Source: Flavipsychrobacter sp. (lineage in GTDB: Bacteria; Bacteroidota; Bacteroidia; Chitinophagales; Chitinophagaceae). Taken from it: 64,000 nucleotides of DNA. Below the pieces are notes generated by a model. That model searched no databases. It had not been told where the DNA came from and saw only the letters and a list, made by a program, of their open reading frames with translations. The position numbers were made by a program, and so were the translations under genes. The stretch spans positions 1 to 64,000 of the forward strand of contig JAFIGV010000025.1 in assembly GCA_017849575.1 (NCBI GenBank). Reading direction: 5' to 3'. This document shows positions 52,599 to 61,421 of the stretch, piece by piece; the stretch's first letter is position 1; each line of letters opens with the position of its first letter.

Positions 52599-53558
52599 TT
52601 TTTCAAAAAGAACATCTGCATACATCATGCGGCTGTCGGTGAAGCTACGTACGATACGGAGCTGTGACTGATGCGCAAAATCCTGAATCATTGCCATGTC
52701 GAACTTTTGGGAAACCTCCATGAAGATGCTCTCCCACGCTTTGAAGAAAATACGCTGGCGAAGGGCAGAGCAATACACTTCCTGTTCTTTAAGACTTACG
52801 AGATAGCTTTTGGCGGCTCCCTGCACCGGATCGTACACCGGGAAGTGTGCAAACTGGCTGAGATCGAAATTAGCGCCGAGTTCTTTATTCATCCGAGTGA
52901 GCAGGTTAAGGTTAAAGTCGCGGGTTACTCCTTGCTTATCATTGTAGGCATTGAGGATGGTTTGCGGATGCTTTTTCAGGTCGAATCCCACCAGCAATTT
53001 ATCTCCACGTTCCATCATGCTGCTGAGCCTGGCCAAAAAAGCAGCAGCTTCCGGCGCCGAAAAATTACCGATTGTGCTGCCCAAAAACAGGATAAGCTTC
53101 TGGCCGTCCGACTTCAATTGCGGGGAATTCAAAGCCTCAAAATAGTCGCCTTGCAAGGGAAGCATGGGAAAATCCTGCGGGATGAGCCGTCGCACACTCT
53201 GGCTGAGCATCTTCAAAGCGTTTGAAGAAATATCAATGGGATAGTAGCTGAAATCTACTTTTCGTTTGAGCAGCTCCGTAAGCAACAACTGTGTTTTCAT
53301 ACCGTCACCCGCGCCGAGTTCTATCAGTTGTAAAGGTTCGCGGCCTACGGCCTGCCGGATGATCTGTGTAGATTGAAATTTGAATACTTCATATTCTGCT
53401 CTGGTCACATAGTATTCCGGCAAAGCCATGATCCTCTGAAAAAGGCGATCGCCATTTACATCATAGAGGTACTTTGAGGGAAGGTATTTGGGTGTAGCTG
53501 TCAATCCTTTTTTTACATCTTGTGCAAACTGCGAAACCTGCCGGGCGATCTGTGTCAT
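52593..53558 (-). CDS. egtD: L-histidine N-alpha-methyltransferase (ergothioneine synthesis)
   Basis: 321 aa; trimethylates histidine to hercynine with SAM. EgtD fold: KYLPSKYLYDVNGDRLFQRIMALPEYYVTRAEY (family signature), SAM-binding LIELGAGDGMKTQLLL, FLGSTIGNF and LVGFDLKKHP. ATG 53558 (MTQIARQ) is chosen over a longer frame. It follows egtB by 66 bp on the same strand. Confidence 0.93.
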   Translation of the reverse strand: MTQIARQVSQFAQDVKKGLTATPKYLPSKYLYDVNGDRLFQRIMALPEYYVTRAEYEVFKFQSTQIIRQAVGREPLQLIELGAGDGMKTQLLLTELLKRKVDFSYYPIDISSNALKMLSQSVRRLIPQDFPMLPLQGDYFEALNSPQLKSDGQKLILFLGSTIGNFSAPEAAAFLARLSSMMERGDKLLVGFDLKKHPQTILNAYNDKQGVTRDFNLNLLTRMNKELGANFDLSQFAHFPVYDPVQGAAKSYLVSLKEQEVYCSALRQRIFFKAWESIFMEVSQKFDMAMIQDFAHQSQLRIVRSFTDSRMMYADVLFEKS

Positions 53559-53624
53559 ACTGTTTTCGATTTTTTCCGGTTTAGTGGAAAATAAAACCGA
53601 GCCAGCCTCGGGCATTCCGTCAGT

Positions 53625-54827
53625 TTACGCATCATTCACCAGCCGTACACCCGAGAATTGCCATTGAAGATGCGGATGAAAAAAGTTGCGGTAACTCACC
53701 CGCGAATGGCCCGGTGCCGTGGCCAGAGATCCGCCCCGCAGTACCATTTGATTGATCATAAACTTCCCGTTGTATTCGCCGGTAGCGCCCTCTGCTATCC
53801 GAAACCCGGGGTAAGCCAGATAAGCACTTTGTGTCCATTCCCAAACTTCATTCTTAAAGCATGCAGGATAGAGGCGCGCCGCAGTTTCCCATTCAAATTC
53901 GGTGGGCAATCGCTGTCCCTTCCATCGGGCATAAGCATCGGCCTCAAAATAGCTGATGTGCATGAGCGGAAGTGCCGGGTCGAGCGGATTTAGTCCGTCA
54001 AGATGATAGCTCCACCACTGTTCCTCTATTTTGTACCAATACATGGGATGAACAATATCATTTTCCTTCACCCATTCCCAACCCTCCGAAAGCCAATAAC
54101 GGAAATTCTGGTAACCTCCGGCTTCCAAAAACTCCAGATATTCTCCGTTGGTGACCGGGCGGTTCATAATAGAAAAGTTACGCAGATACTGTTTATGTCT
54201 GCCCCATTCGTTATCAAAACAAAAACCGGTTCCTTCATATCCAATCTCATAGACACCTTCTTCCACCGAGAGCCACTGAAGGGCCGCGGCTTGTCGGAGT
54301 GTCTCCAGCGTGGCTTTCGCATCCCATACCGGCAGCAGAGGGTTTTGAGTAAAAATGTATTTGGTGTCTGTAATCAACAACTCCTGATGCTGCTGCTCAT
54401 GCTGTAGTCCCAGCTCCACAAGTTCGCTCACTAAGGGGTCAGCGTTTTCTTTCAGCAAATGGGCCATGTGCTCTTCCACATACCTGCGATAAGCAAAAAT
54501 GTCCTCGAGCGGCGGGCGAAACAACATACCTCTGTGGTTGCGCTGCACTCTTTCGCCGATGGTTTCATAATAGCTGTTGAAAAGAAAATTATAGTCCTTG
54601 TGGAACAGTTGGTAATCAGGAAGGAAGCGGGTAAGTATAAAGGCCTCAAAAAACCAGGTGGTATGGGCCAAGTGCCATTTGGGCGGGCTTACCCAGGCCA
54701 CCGGCTGGCAGACAAAATCTTCTGTCTTCAACGCCGAGCATAGTTCTACGCTTCGTTTCCGGATGTGCAAGAAGCGCATGAGCAATGGGTGGGTGTGTGT
54801 ACGCGATTCTGTAGAGACTGCTTCCAT
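53625..54827 (-). CDS. egtB: ergothioneine sulfoxide synthase EgtB
   Basis: 400 aa non-heme iron enzyme joining a thiol donor to hercynine. N-terminal DinB-like part with the three iron His: WHLAHTTWFFE (His55) and HEQQHQELL (His143, His147). C-terminal FGE-sulfatase domain: RQYLRNFSIMNRPVTNGEYLEFLEAGGY-type start and RLPTEFEWETAAR, ending GVRLVNDA. Donor (gamma-Glu-Cys or Cys) cannot be told. EgtA, EgtC and EgtE are absent from the window. Confidence 0.93.
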   Translation of the reverse strand: MEAVSTESRTHTHPLLMRFLHIRKRSVELCSALKTEDFVCQPVAWVSPPKWHLAHTTWFFEAFILTRFLPDYQLFHKDYNFLFNSYYETIGERVQRNHRGMLFRPPLEDIFAYRRYVEEHMAHLLKENADPLVSELVELGLQHEQQHQELLITDTKYIFTQNPLLPVWDAKATLETLRQAAALQWLSVEEGVYEIGYEGTGFCFDNEWGRHKQYLRNFSIMNRPVTNGEYLEFLEAGGYQNFRYWLSEGWEWVKENDIVHPMYWYKIEEQWWSYHLDGLNPLDPALPLMHISYFEADAYARWKGQRLPTEFEWETAARLYPACFKNEVWEWTQSAYLAYPGFRIAEGATGEYNGKFMINQMVLRGGSLATAPGHSRVSYRNFFHPHLQWQFSGVRLVNDA

Positions 54828-54869
54828 GCCAGGTACCGCAAAATAATTGTACCATAGAAAGCCGAAGAG

Positions 54870-55289
54870 CTACAAGGGTATCTGGTCTCTTCCCTTTAGC
54901 TTTTTCACATGGCAGCAGTCGGCCCCAAGAGTATAAGGTTCGTTCACCACCTGCCGACCGTCTTTGTACCCCACAAAGAAGAATTCATCCTGTTGCTGCT
55001 GCAATTTCTTTTGATAACTGTCATCGAGCACCACATAAGTTCCTTCCATGGATTGCGGCGGCCTCAGGGTATCACCTACGGAGGGGCGAAGCGTATAATA
55101 TTCGTCGAGCACCACAGGCTTACCCGCTTCATCGGTTATTGCTACAGTGATCATGGCATACATCATGGTGCACACTACATCGGGCGGACAGCCCTTGCTT
55201 CCGGCCTCCTTGTGATTGCAGGAGCTTCCCAGAAACACAGGCGACAATGCCAGCAGGACGAGTGTAAAAATGAATTTGTTCATCATCAT
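54870..55289 (-). CDS. hypothetical lipoprotein
   Basis: 139 aa. Lipoprotein signal MMMNKFIFTLVLLALSPVFLGSSC (lipobox GSSC). The mature part has several Cys (CPPDVVC, DCC) and a beta-rich fold with VAITDEAGKPVVLDEYYTLR, like small 'carboxypeptidase-regulatory' beta modules. No family assigned. Start is one of three adjacent ATGs (55289, 55286, 55283). Confidence 0.72.
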   Translation of the reverse strand: MMMNKFIFTLVLLALSPVFLGSSCNHKEAGSKGCPPDVVCTMMYAMITVAITDEAGKPVVLDEYYTLRPSVGDTLRPPQSMEGTYVVLDDSYQKKLQQQQDEFFFVGYKDGRQVVNEPYTLGADCCHVKKLKGRDQIPL

Positions 55290-55363
55290 AATAATTGTAC
55301 GGCCCGTAATACCTTTAAGCTCACAAAATCCTGCCAAGGGTCCTTAGCAAAAGATACGAAAAC

Positions 55364-55642
55364 ATGGAAATTAAACAGGAACAAGAGCATCACCGGGGAA
55401 GATTTTTTACAGAGAATGGATGGGCGGAGCTTACCTATCATTTTAGGACCGAAAACATCGTGGTGATCGACCACACCGGTGTGGACGAGCGCCTTGAGGG
55501 TCGGGGCATGGGTAGTGCCCTGGTGGAAGCCTTAGTGCAGTGGGCCCGTGCCGGGGGGAAAAAGGTATGGCCCATGTGCCCGTTTGCTCAGGCGCTGTTT
55601 GAGCGAAGCCGGCAATTTGACGATGTATTATATCAAGCTTGA
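55364..55642 (+). CDS. small GNAT-like N-acetyltransferase (YjdJ type)
   Basis: 92 aa. Minimal GNAT fold: FTENGWAELTYHF, IVVIDHTGVDERLEGRGMGSALVEALVQWA (acetyl-CoA loop RxxGxG/A), and KVWPMCPFAQALFER. These short YjdJ-like proteins bind acetyl-CoA; the substrate is unknown. Divergent from the lipoprotein gene, 74 bp apart. Confidence 0.88.
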   Translation: MEIKQEQEHHRGRFFTENGWAELTYHFRTENIVVIDHTGVDERLEGRGMGSALVEALVQWARAGGKKVWPMCPFAQALFERSRQFDDVLYQA

Positions 55643-55706
55643 AAAATTGTAGAACAATGCTTCCAAAAAGAAAGCAGAAATTATATATTGCGGTAAATTT
55701 CGTCTC

Positions 55707-56234
55707 ATGAAGCGACTTGTAACAGTCATACTGTTAGGGATAATATTTGGAGGCTGTAAAAAAACGAACGACGACAATAGCTCTTCGAGTACCAACTTTA
55801 CCAGCTATCAGCAATACGACATCAATGCACAGCGTCTGGGCAGTATGGGTGATGCATCCGACGACTATAGGATGGAAGAATGGCCCGACTGGGTTTATGG
55901 CCTGTTCACACCCTTAGACACTGCAAACCTTGACGGGTACAACTGGAGCGAGGTTAATATTGAAAAACTCTACCCCAACCCCTGCGGCAATTCACAAACG
56001 ATACGTGCTTTTGCCACACAGCCGGTCAACCTGAAAATTGTGATCATTGATCAGTTTAAGAAAGTATATCTGGCTCAATCTATCCGAATGTACAACGGTC
56101 AGCAGGAAATACGGCTCAACTATACCGGACTCGGTATGGAAGCCAATAATTACTACCGTATGTACTATTCGTTTTCCGCGTTGGGTAAACCCCATTTTAT
56201 GCGAGGGCATATTGACATTTACAAAACCAATTAA
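55707..56234 (+). CDS. hypothetical lipoprotein
   Basis: 175 aa. Signal MKRLVTVILLGIIFGGCKK (lipobox FGGC). A Ser/Asn-rich spacer, then a beta-rich domain with IEKLYPNPCGNSQTIRAF..QPVNLKIVIIDQFKKVY, which recalls the start of T9SS sorting-like 'YPNP' modules but is at residue ~88 and followed by ~85 more residues. Function unknown. A terminator follows. Confidence 0.72.
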   Translation: MKRLVTVILLGIIFGGCKKTNDDNSSSSTNFTSYQQYDINAQRLGSMGDASDDYRMEEWPDWVYGLFTPLDTANLDGYNWSEVNIEKLYPNPCGNSQTIRAFATQPVNLKIVIIDQFKKVYLAQSIRMYNGQQEIRLNYTGLGMEANNYYRMYYSFSALGKPHFMRGHIDIYKTN

Positions 56235-56245
56235 TATTTCCAGAA

Positions 56246-56274
56246 GAGCGCGATCCGATTCGCGCTTTTTTTTT
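56246..56274 (+). terminator. rho-independent terminator
   Basis: AGCGCG (56247-56252), 8-base loop, CGCGCT (56261-56266), then eight more T. Confidence 0.88.
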
Positions 56275-56464
56275 CCATAAATTTCTGCCGGCATAAAAAA
56301 CCCTCCGTTGATAGGGGGAAGATGGTCAGCGACAACGGCAGCGCTATGCAGGTCATAGATTTTTCCTTGCGAAAAAATGTGGCTCTATTGTACAGAAAAT
56401 CTTTAGATAGTACCTTTAGCACAGTCAAATCGAAGCATTTTTTAACTCTCTGTGTGCGGTGTCC

Positions 56465-56821
56465 ATGCCAATAATTTTTATCCTAGTTATCATCGTTCTG
56501 GGCGTGTTGCTTTACAAGATGCTTGGACAATCAGAAAAGGCTTATGCCTATACCAGAACCATGACGATAACCTATCGGGTGGACGGTACGGAGCAAATCA
56601 GTAAGCTGGAAGAATCCGGGATTGCCTTTATCACCTCAAAAACCGTTACTATAGACGGTCAGCCCTACCTGTATAAATCGACCGATAAGAAAAAGATACA
56701 GGCGCGCCTAAATTATGAAGGGAGCCACCTGAAAAGCATAAACCTAAGCCTTCCGGACGGAGGGGAAAAATACTTTTACGTGGACAGGATCAGCAGTGTA
56801 AAGGATGTCATGAGACATTAA
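56465..56821 (+). CDS. hypothetical protein with one N-terminal membrane helix
   Basis: 118 aa. One helix (PIIFILVIIVLGVLLYKML), then a soluble ~95-residue beta-rich domain (RTMTITYRVDGTEQISKLEESGIAFIT...). No family recognised. ATG 56465 is preferred to a GTG two codons earlier. It lies 91 bp before the aminotransferase-family gene. Confidence 0.65.
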   Translation: MPIIFILVIIVLGVLLYKMLGQSEKAYAYTRTMTITYRVDGTEQISKLEESGIAFITSKTVTIDGQPYLYKSTDKKKIQARLNYEGSHLKSINLSLPDGGEKYFYVDRISSVKDVMRH

Positions 56822-56912
56822 CTTTTCCTTTGCCTTCATAAAGGCTTTTGCGGAATGTCTTAGCCTTTTTTATTCCATCATTACTATTACATTCGCAATC
56901 TAATCTTTCCTA

Positions 56913-58118
56913 ATGATTCAGACAGATTACATCAAAGTGCCCTACGGTACAACCGTACATGGCGAAGAAGAAATACAAGCTGTAGTAAATGTACTGCGCA
57001 CCACCACACAAATGGGCCGCCACGTGCGCGAAATGGAAGAGCGTGTGGCCGCACTCTACAACAAGCAGTACGGCATTATGGTCAATAGTGGCTCCTCAGC
57101 ATTGTACCTGGCCGCAGACCTCCTGAACTATCCTGAGGGCACGGAAATTATCACGCCTGCTCTTACTTTTTCCACCACCGTGGCGCCGCAGGTAAAACGC
57201 GGCTGGGTGCCTGCATTTGTAGATGTGGAAGAAGGTACCTACAACATTGATGCGGACAAGGTGGAAGAAATGATCACACCGAAAACAAAGGCGATGATCA
57301 TCCCCAACCTTATTGGCAACCTCCCTGACTGGAAAAAGCTCCGCGATATTGCAGACAAACACAACCTTTTTGTACTGGAAGACAGCGCCGACACCCTGGG
57401 AGCCGAAATAGGCGGTGCCTCCTCGGGAAGGTTTACCGATATGAGCACCACCAGTTTTTATGGTTCTCATATCATCAACTGTGCAGGGAATGGGGGTATG
57501 CTTTGTGTCAATACAGAAGCCCATTACGACCGCGGCCGCCTTCTGCGGAGCTGGGGCCGTAGCTCCTCCCTGTTTGTGGAGTCTGAAAAGATAGAGAACC
57601 GATTCAATGTCGAGATTGAGGGCATTCCCTACGATGCAAAATTTGTCTTCGAAGAACCCGGATACAATATCGAACCCTCGGAAATGGGAGCAGCATTCGG
57701 CATTGTGCAGCTCAATAAACTGGCCAACAATATAGACCTCCGCACGGCTCATTATGCACGTCTTCGCGAGTTCTTTACGTCCTATGAAGAGTTTTTTATC
57801 CTTCCCAAACAACTACCGGACTCCCGTACGGGCTGGCTCGCCTTTGCAGTGACCATTCGCGAAAGTGCACCATTCATTCGCCGCGATCTGCAGATATTCC
57901 TTGAGAAAAGAAATATTCAGACGCGCACGGTTTTTACCGGAAACATACTGCGTCAACCCGGCTTTAAAAACTGCGCACACAAGGCATCATCAGCCGGCTA
58001 CCCCGAGGCGGACAAGGTAATGCGCGGCGGTATGCTGATGGCCTGTCATCATGGGCTTAATGAAGATCAGATCACTCATATGATGGAAAGCGTGAGTGAG
58101 TTTATGAAATCACTATAA
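56913..58118 (+). CDS. DegT/DnrJ/EryC1 family enzyme with His in place of the PLP lysine
   Basis: 401 aa fold-type I PLP protein. NSGSSALYLAADLL (phosphate contacts) and VLEDSADTLG (Asp157 on the pyridine N) are as in the DegT family. The segment that normally carries the Schiff-base Lys reads TTSFYGSHIINCAGNGG: His186 replaces Lys, as in RfbH/E1 and ColD, which use PMP for 3-dehydration of keto-deoxy sugars. It is therefore more likely a sugar 3-dehydrase than an aminotransferase. No nucleotide-sugar genes are nearby. The stop overlaps the next ATG (TAATG). Confidence 0.85.
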   Translation: MIQTDYIKVPYGTTVHGEEEIQAVVNVLRTTTQMGRHVREMEERVAALYNKQYGIMVNSGSSALYLAADLLNYPEGTEIITPALTFSTTVAPQVKRGWVPAFVDVEEGTYNIDADKVEEMITPKTKAMIIPNLIGNLPDWKKLRDIADKHNLFVLEDSADTLGAEIGGASSGRFTDMSTTSFYGSHIINCAGNGGMLCVNTEAHYDRGRLLRSWGRSSSLFVESEKIENRFNVEIEGIPYDAKFVFEEPGYNIEPSEMGAAFGIVQLNKLANNIDLRTAHYARLREFFTSYEEFFILPKQLPDSRTGWLAFAVTIRESAPFIRRDLQIFLEKRNIQTRTVFTGNILRQPGFKNCAHKASSAGYPEADKVMRGGMLMACHHGLNEDQITHMMESVSEFMKSL

Positions 58119-58447
58119 TGGAATTAGGCATACTGATATTTTGTTGCATCAGAAATTATTTTAGGGCAAGAGCGGCAAATCTAAATGCCGCTCTTTGGAC
58201 ATTTTACACCCTTCTGGCGTCGCTGATAGCATGGTTTATCGGAGGAGTGATTGTCACGCTTATTCTTTTAGCACGTTATCCGCAAATCAAAAAGATGTTG
58301 CTGCAGCAACCACCCGACCGCGAGGGCATCATTAGTTACATGGCCGGTCAGAACCTTTTTGTGGCGCAGATATTTTTGGTGGTATGCATGCTGGGCGGCT
58401 ATTTGTTTGTCCGTCATTTACTCCTGAGAAAAATTCCTTTGGAGTAA
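58118..58447 (+). CDS. small membrane protein of unknown function
   Basis: 109 aa with two hydrophobic helices (about 24-50 and 79-103) and the charged loop ARYPQIKKMLLQQPPDREG between them. No family recognised. It is coupled to the DegT-family gene by a one-base overlap (TAATG), which suggests a shared transcript. Confidence 0.65.
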   Translation: MELGILIFCCIRNYFRARAANLNAALWTFYTLLASLIAWFIGGVIVTLILLARYPQIKKMLLQQPPDREGIISYMAGQNLFVAQIFLVVCMLGGYLFVRHLLLRKIPLE

Positions 58448-58529
58448 ATTGTTGCAGAGACCTATCTCTTTATTTCCTTCCACTGCTACCCTTTGCAAAT
58501 CGCTTATCTTCGCTGACGTTGGAATTTTT

Positions 58530-61409
58530 ATGGCAGAAAAGAAAGCAGCGAAACGAAAAGCAGCAACTGAGCAGAAGAAAGATACTCCAAAGGTTTATGG
58601 CATTTCAGAGCCACAGGTAGATCATACATCCCGCAAAAAGCAACCCGCGCAGGACGAGGATGTGATCTTCATTAAGGGGGCGCGTATGCACAACCTGAAA
58701 AACATTGATGTGGCGATTCCACGCAACCGTCTGGTGGTGGTCACCGGCGTTTCCGGCTCTGGTAAATCTTCGCTGACAATGGACACACTTTTTGCAGAAG
58801 GACAACGTCGCTATGCTGAAAGCCTGAGTGCCTATGCACGGCAGTTTCTGATGAGGATGGACAAACCTGATGTTGACTACATCCGTGGTATTTGTCCAGC
58901 TATTGCCATTGAGCAAAAAGTTACGACACGTACGCCCCGCAGCACCGTGGGGTCTATGACTGAGATATACGACTATCTGCGCCTGCTGTTTGCCCGGATC
59001 GGAAAAACCTACTCTCCCATCAGCGGACAAGAAGTGAAGAAGGACTCCGTAAGCGATGTGGTGGATTATGTGCAAAAGCTGCCCCGGGGAACTCGCGTAC
59101 AGATCATGGTGCCACTCGTTACCCGCTACGGAAGGAGCCTCTCTGAAGAACTGGATATATTGATGCACAAAGGGTTTTCTCGCGTGTACTCGCGGGAGGA
59201 GAAACGCCCGCTACGTATTGAAGAACTTATAGACGGGAAAGAAAAAACCGGCGAAGAAGCACTTTATATACTGATCGATCGCATTGTGGTTAAAGATTTT
59301 GACGAAGATGATCTGCACCGCCTGGCCGACAGTATTCAGACCGCTTTTTACGAAAGCGACGGCGACTGTCTTCTTGAGCTCAACGCTGAGGAGCTGAAGT
59401 CTTTCAATAGTCGTTTTGAAGCCGACGGAATGCTGTTTGAAGAACCGACGCCCAACTTGTTTTCCTTCAATAATCCCTACGGGGCTTGTCCGCAATGTGA
59501 GGGCTTCGGACAGGTGCTCGGCATTGACGACGACCTGGTAATACCAGACAAACGTTTAAGTGTATATGAAGGTGCAGTGGCTTGCTGGAGGGGAGAGAAA
59601 ATGGGAGAGTGGCAGCAGTCTTTTATCCGGACAGCCGCCCGTTTCGACTTTCCGATACATAAGCCCGTGGCGCAACTGAACGAAAGTGAATACGATCTAT
59701 TGTGGAGTGGCAATAGCAAAGTGAGTGGCATTCGCGACTTTTTCGAGATGGTGAGCCAAAACCTGTATAAAGTGCAATACCGCATCATGCAGGCACGCTA
59801 CCGGGGAAAGACAACATGCCCCACTTGTCACGGCACAAGGCTGCGCCCGGAGGCGTTGTATGTAAAGGTGAACAATACTACCATTGCCAACCTGCTGGCC
59901 ATGCCGGCAAGCAGACTTTCTGCCTGGCTGGAAGAGCTAACGCTTAGCGTGCAGGAGCAGCAGATAGCCCGGCGCATCCTTATTGAGATCGTCCAGCGAA
60001 TGAAGACCTTGCTCGATGTAGGTCTGGGATATCTCACGCTCAACCGGCAGGCCAACACCTTGTCGGGTGGTGAAAGCCAGCGGATACAGCTCACAAAATT
60101 TCTGGGTAGTAATCTGACCGATTCCTTATACATTCTGGATGAGCCCAGCATCGGTTTGCACCCACGCGATACGGAGCGGCTGATCGGAGTTCTGAAATCA
60201 TTGCGCGACCTCGGAAACACCGTAGTGGTGGTAGAACATGACGAGCTCATGATGCGCGAGGCCGACTATATCATAGACATGGGCCCTCTGGCCAGCCATT
60301 TGGGCGGAGAGGTTACCGCAGCGGGGCCATTTAGTGAAATCATCAGGAATAAGATGAGCCTTACCGGTCGTTACCTGAGCGGCGACCTGAAGATCGACAC
60401 GCCCGCCATTAAACGCAAACCTCATGGAAAACTAAGAATTGAAGGTTGCAGACAAAATAATCTGAAAGACTTGTCTGTTGATTTTCCGTTGAACTTATTG
60501 TGTGTGGTAACGGGTGTAAGTGGTAGCGGAAAAACAACACTGGTAAAGCAGACCCTTTATCCGGCACTGCAAAAACACTATGGAGAAAATGCAGAACGAC
60601 CGGGCCTGCACAGCTATCTCGGAGGCGACCTTGACCGGATTGGTCATGTGGAACTTGTAGATCAGAATCCAATAGGAAAATCGTCGCGCAGCAACCCGGT
60701 GACCTATGTAAAAGCCTGGGACGAGATCAGAAAACTTTTTGCCCGCCAGCCCTTATCGAAAATGCGCGGCTTTGCAGAAAAACACTTTTCCTTCAACACG
60801 GATGGGGGCCGCTGCGACACCTGCAAGGGCGAAGGTGAGGTAATTGTTGAAATGCAGTTTCTCGCAGATGTGCATCTGCTTTGCGAAAGTTGTAAGGGAC
60901 GTCGTTTTAAAGATGAGATACTGGAGGTAACCTATCGTGGTAAAAATGTCTTTGAGGTGCTCGACATGGGTGTAGATGATGCGATTGCATTTTTTAGCGA
61001 AGAAAAAAAAATAGGGCGTGCGCTGCAACCCCTTAGCGATGTGGGCCTTGGCTATGTAAAGCTCGGTCAGAGTAGCGATACCCTAAGTGGTGGCGAAGCG
61101 CAGCGTGTAAAGCTGGCTTCCTTTCTTGGGCGGGGCAGCATGAAAGAAAAGGTGTTGTTCATCTTTGACGAACCCACCACAGGCCTGCATATGCACGACA
61201 TAAAAAAACTTCTGGGGTCTTTTGATGCGTTGATCGAACAGGGACACAGCGTGCTCGTTATTGAACACAATACAGATGTAATCAAGTCTGCTGATTGGGT
61301 GATCGACCTCGGTCCTGAAGGCGGCAATGGCGGTGGATACCTTTTGTACGAGGGACAGCCGGAGGGCCTCCCGGCGGTTGCCGAAAGTTACACTGCACGC
61401 TATCTCTAA
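58530..61409 (+). CDS. uvrA: excinuclease ABC subunit A
   Basis: 959 aa DNA damage sensor of nucleotide excision repair. Two ABC ATPase modules: Walker [11 protein letters not shown] (near residue ~75) and [10 protein letters not shown] (~660); ABC signatures [11 protein letters not shown] and [11 protein letters not shown]; Walker [12 protein letters not shown] and [10 protein letters not shown]. Zinc-binding Cys sets CPQC...CPTCHGTRL and CDTCKGEGE...CESCKGRRF. An Ala/Lys-rich N-terminal extension precedes the first domain. ATG 58530 is chosen for it. uvrB and uvrC are not here. Confidence 0.96.
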   Translation: MAEKKAAKRKAATEQKKDTPKVYGISEPQVDHTSRKKQPAQDEDVIFIKGARMHNLKNIDVAIPRNRLVVVTGVSGSGKSSLTMDTLFAEGQRRYAESLSAYARQFLMRMDKPDVDYIRGICPAIAIEQKVTTRTPRSTVGSMTEIYDYLRLLFARIGKTYSPISGQEVKKDSVSDVVDYVQKLPRGTRVQIMVPLVTRYGRSLSEELDILMHKGFSRVYSREEKRPLRIEELIDGKEKTGEEALYILIDRIVVKDFDEDDLHRLADSIQTAFYESDGDCLLELNAEELKSFNSRFEADGMLFEEPTPNLFSFNNPYGACPQCEGFGQVLGIDDDLVIPDKRLSVYEGAVACWRGEKMGEWQQSFIRTAARFDFPIHKPVAQLNESEYDLLWSGNSKVSGIRDFFEMVSQNLYKVQYRIMQARYRGKTTCPTCHGTRLRPEALYVKVNNTTIANLLAMPASRLSAWLEELTLSVQEQQIARRILIEIVQRMKTLLDVGLGYLTLNRQANTLSGGESQRIQLTKFLGSNLTDSLYILDEPSIGLHPRDTERLIGVLKSLRDLGNTVVVVEHDELMMREADYIIDMGPLASHLGGEVTAAGPFSEIIRNKMSLTGRYLSGDLKIDTPAIKRKPHGKLRIEGCRQNNLKDLSVDFPLNLLCVVTGVSGSGKTTLVKQTLYPALQKHYGENAERPGLHSYLGGDLDRIGHVELVDQNPIGKSSRSNPVTYVKAWDEIRKLFARQPLSKMRGFAEKHFSFNTDGGRCDTCKGEGEVIVEMQFLADVHLLCESCKGRRFKDEILEVTYRGKNVFEVLDMGVDDAIAFFSEEKKIGRALQPLSDVGLGYVKLGQSSDTLSGGEAQRVKLASFLGRGSMKEKVLFIFDEPTTGLHMHDIKKLLGSFDALIEQGHSVLVIEHNTDVIKSADWVIDLGPEGGNGGGYLLYEGQPEGLPAVAESYTARYL

Positions 61410-61421
61410 AATAGTGCGGTC

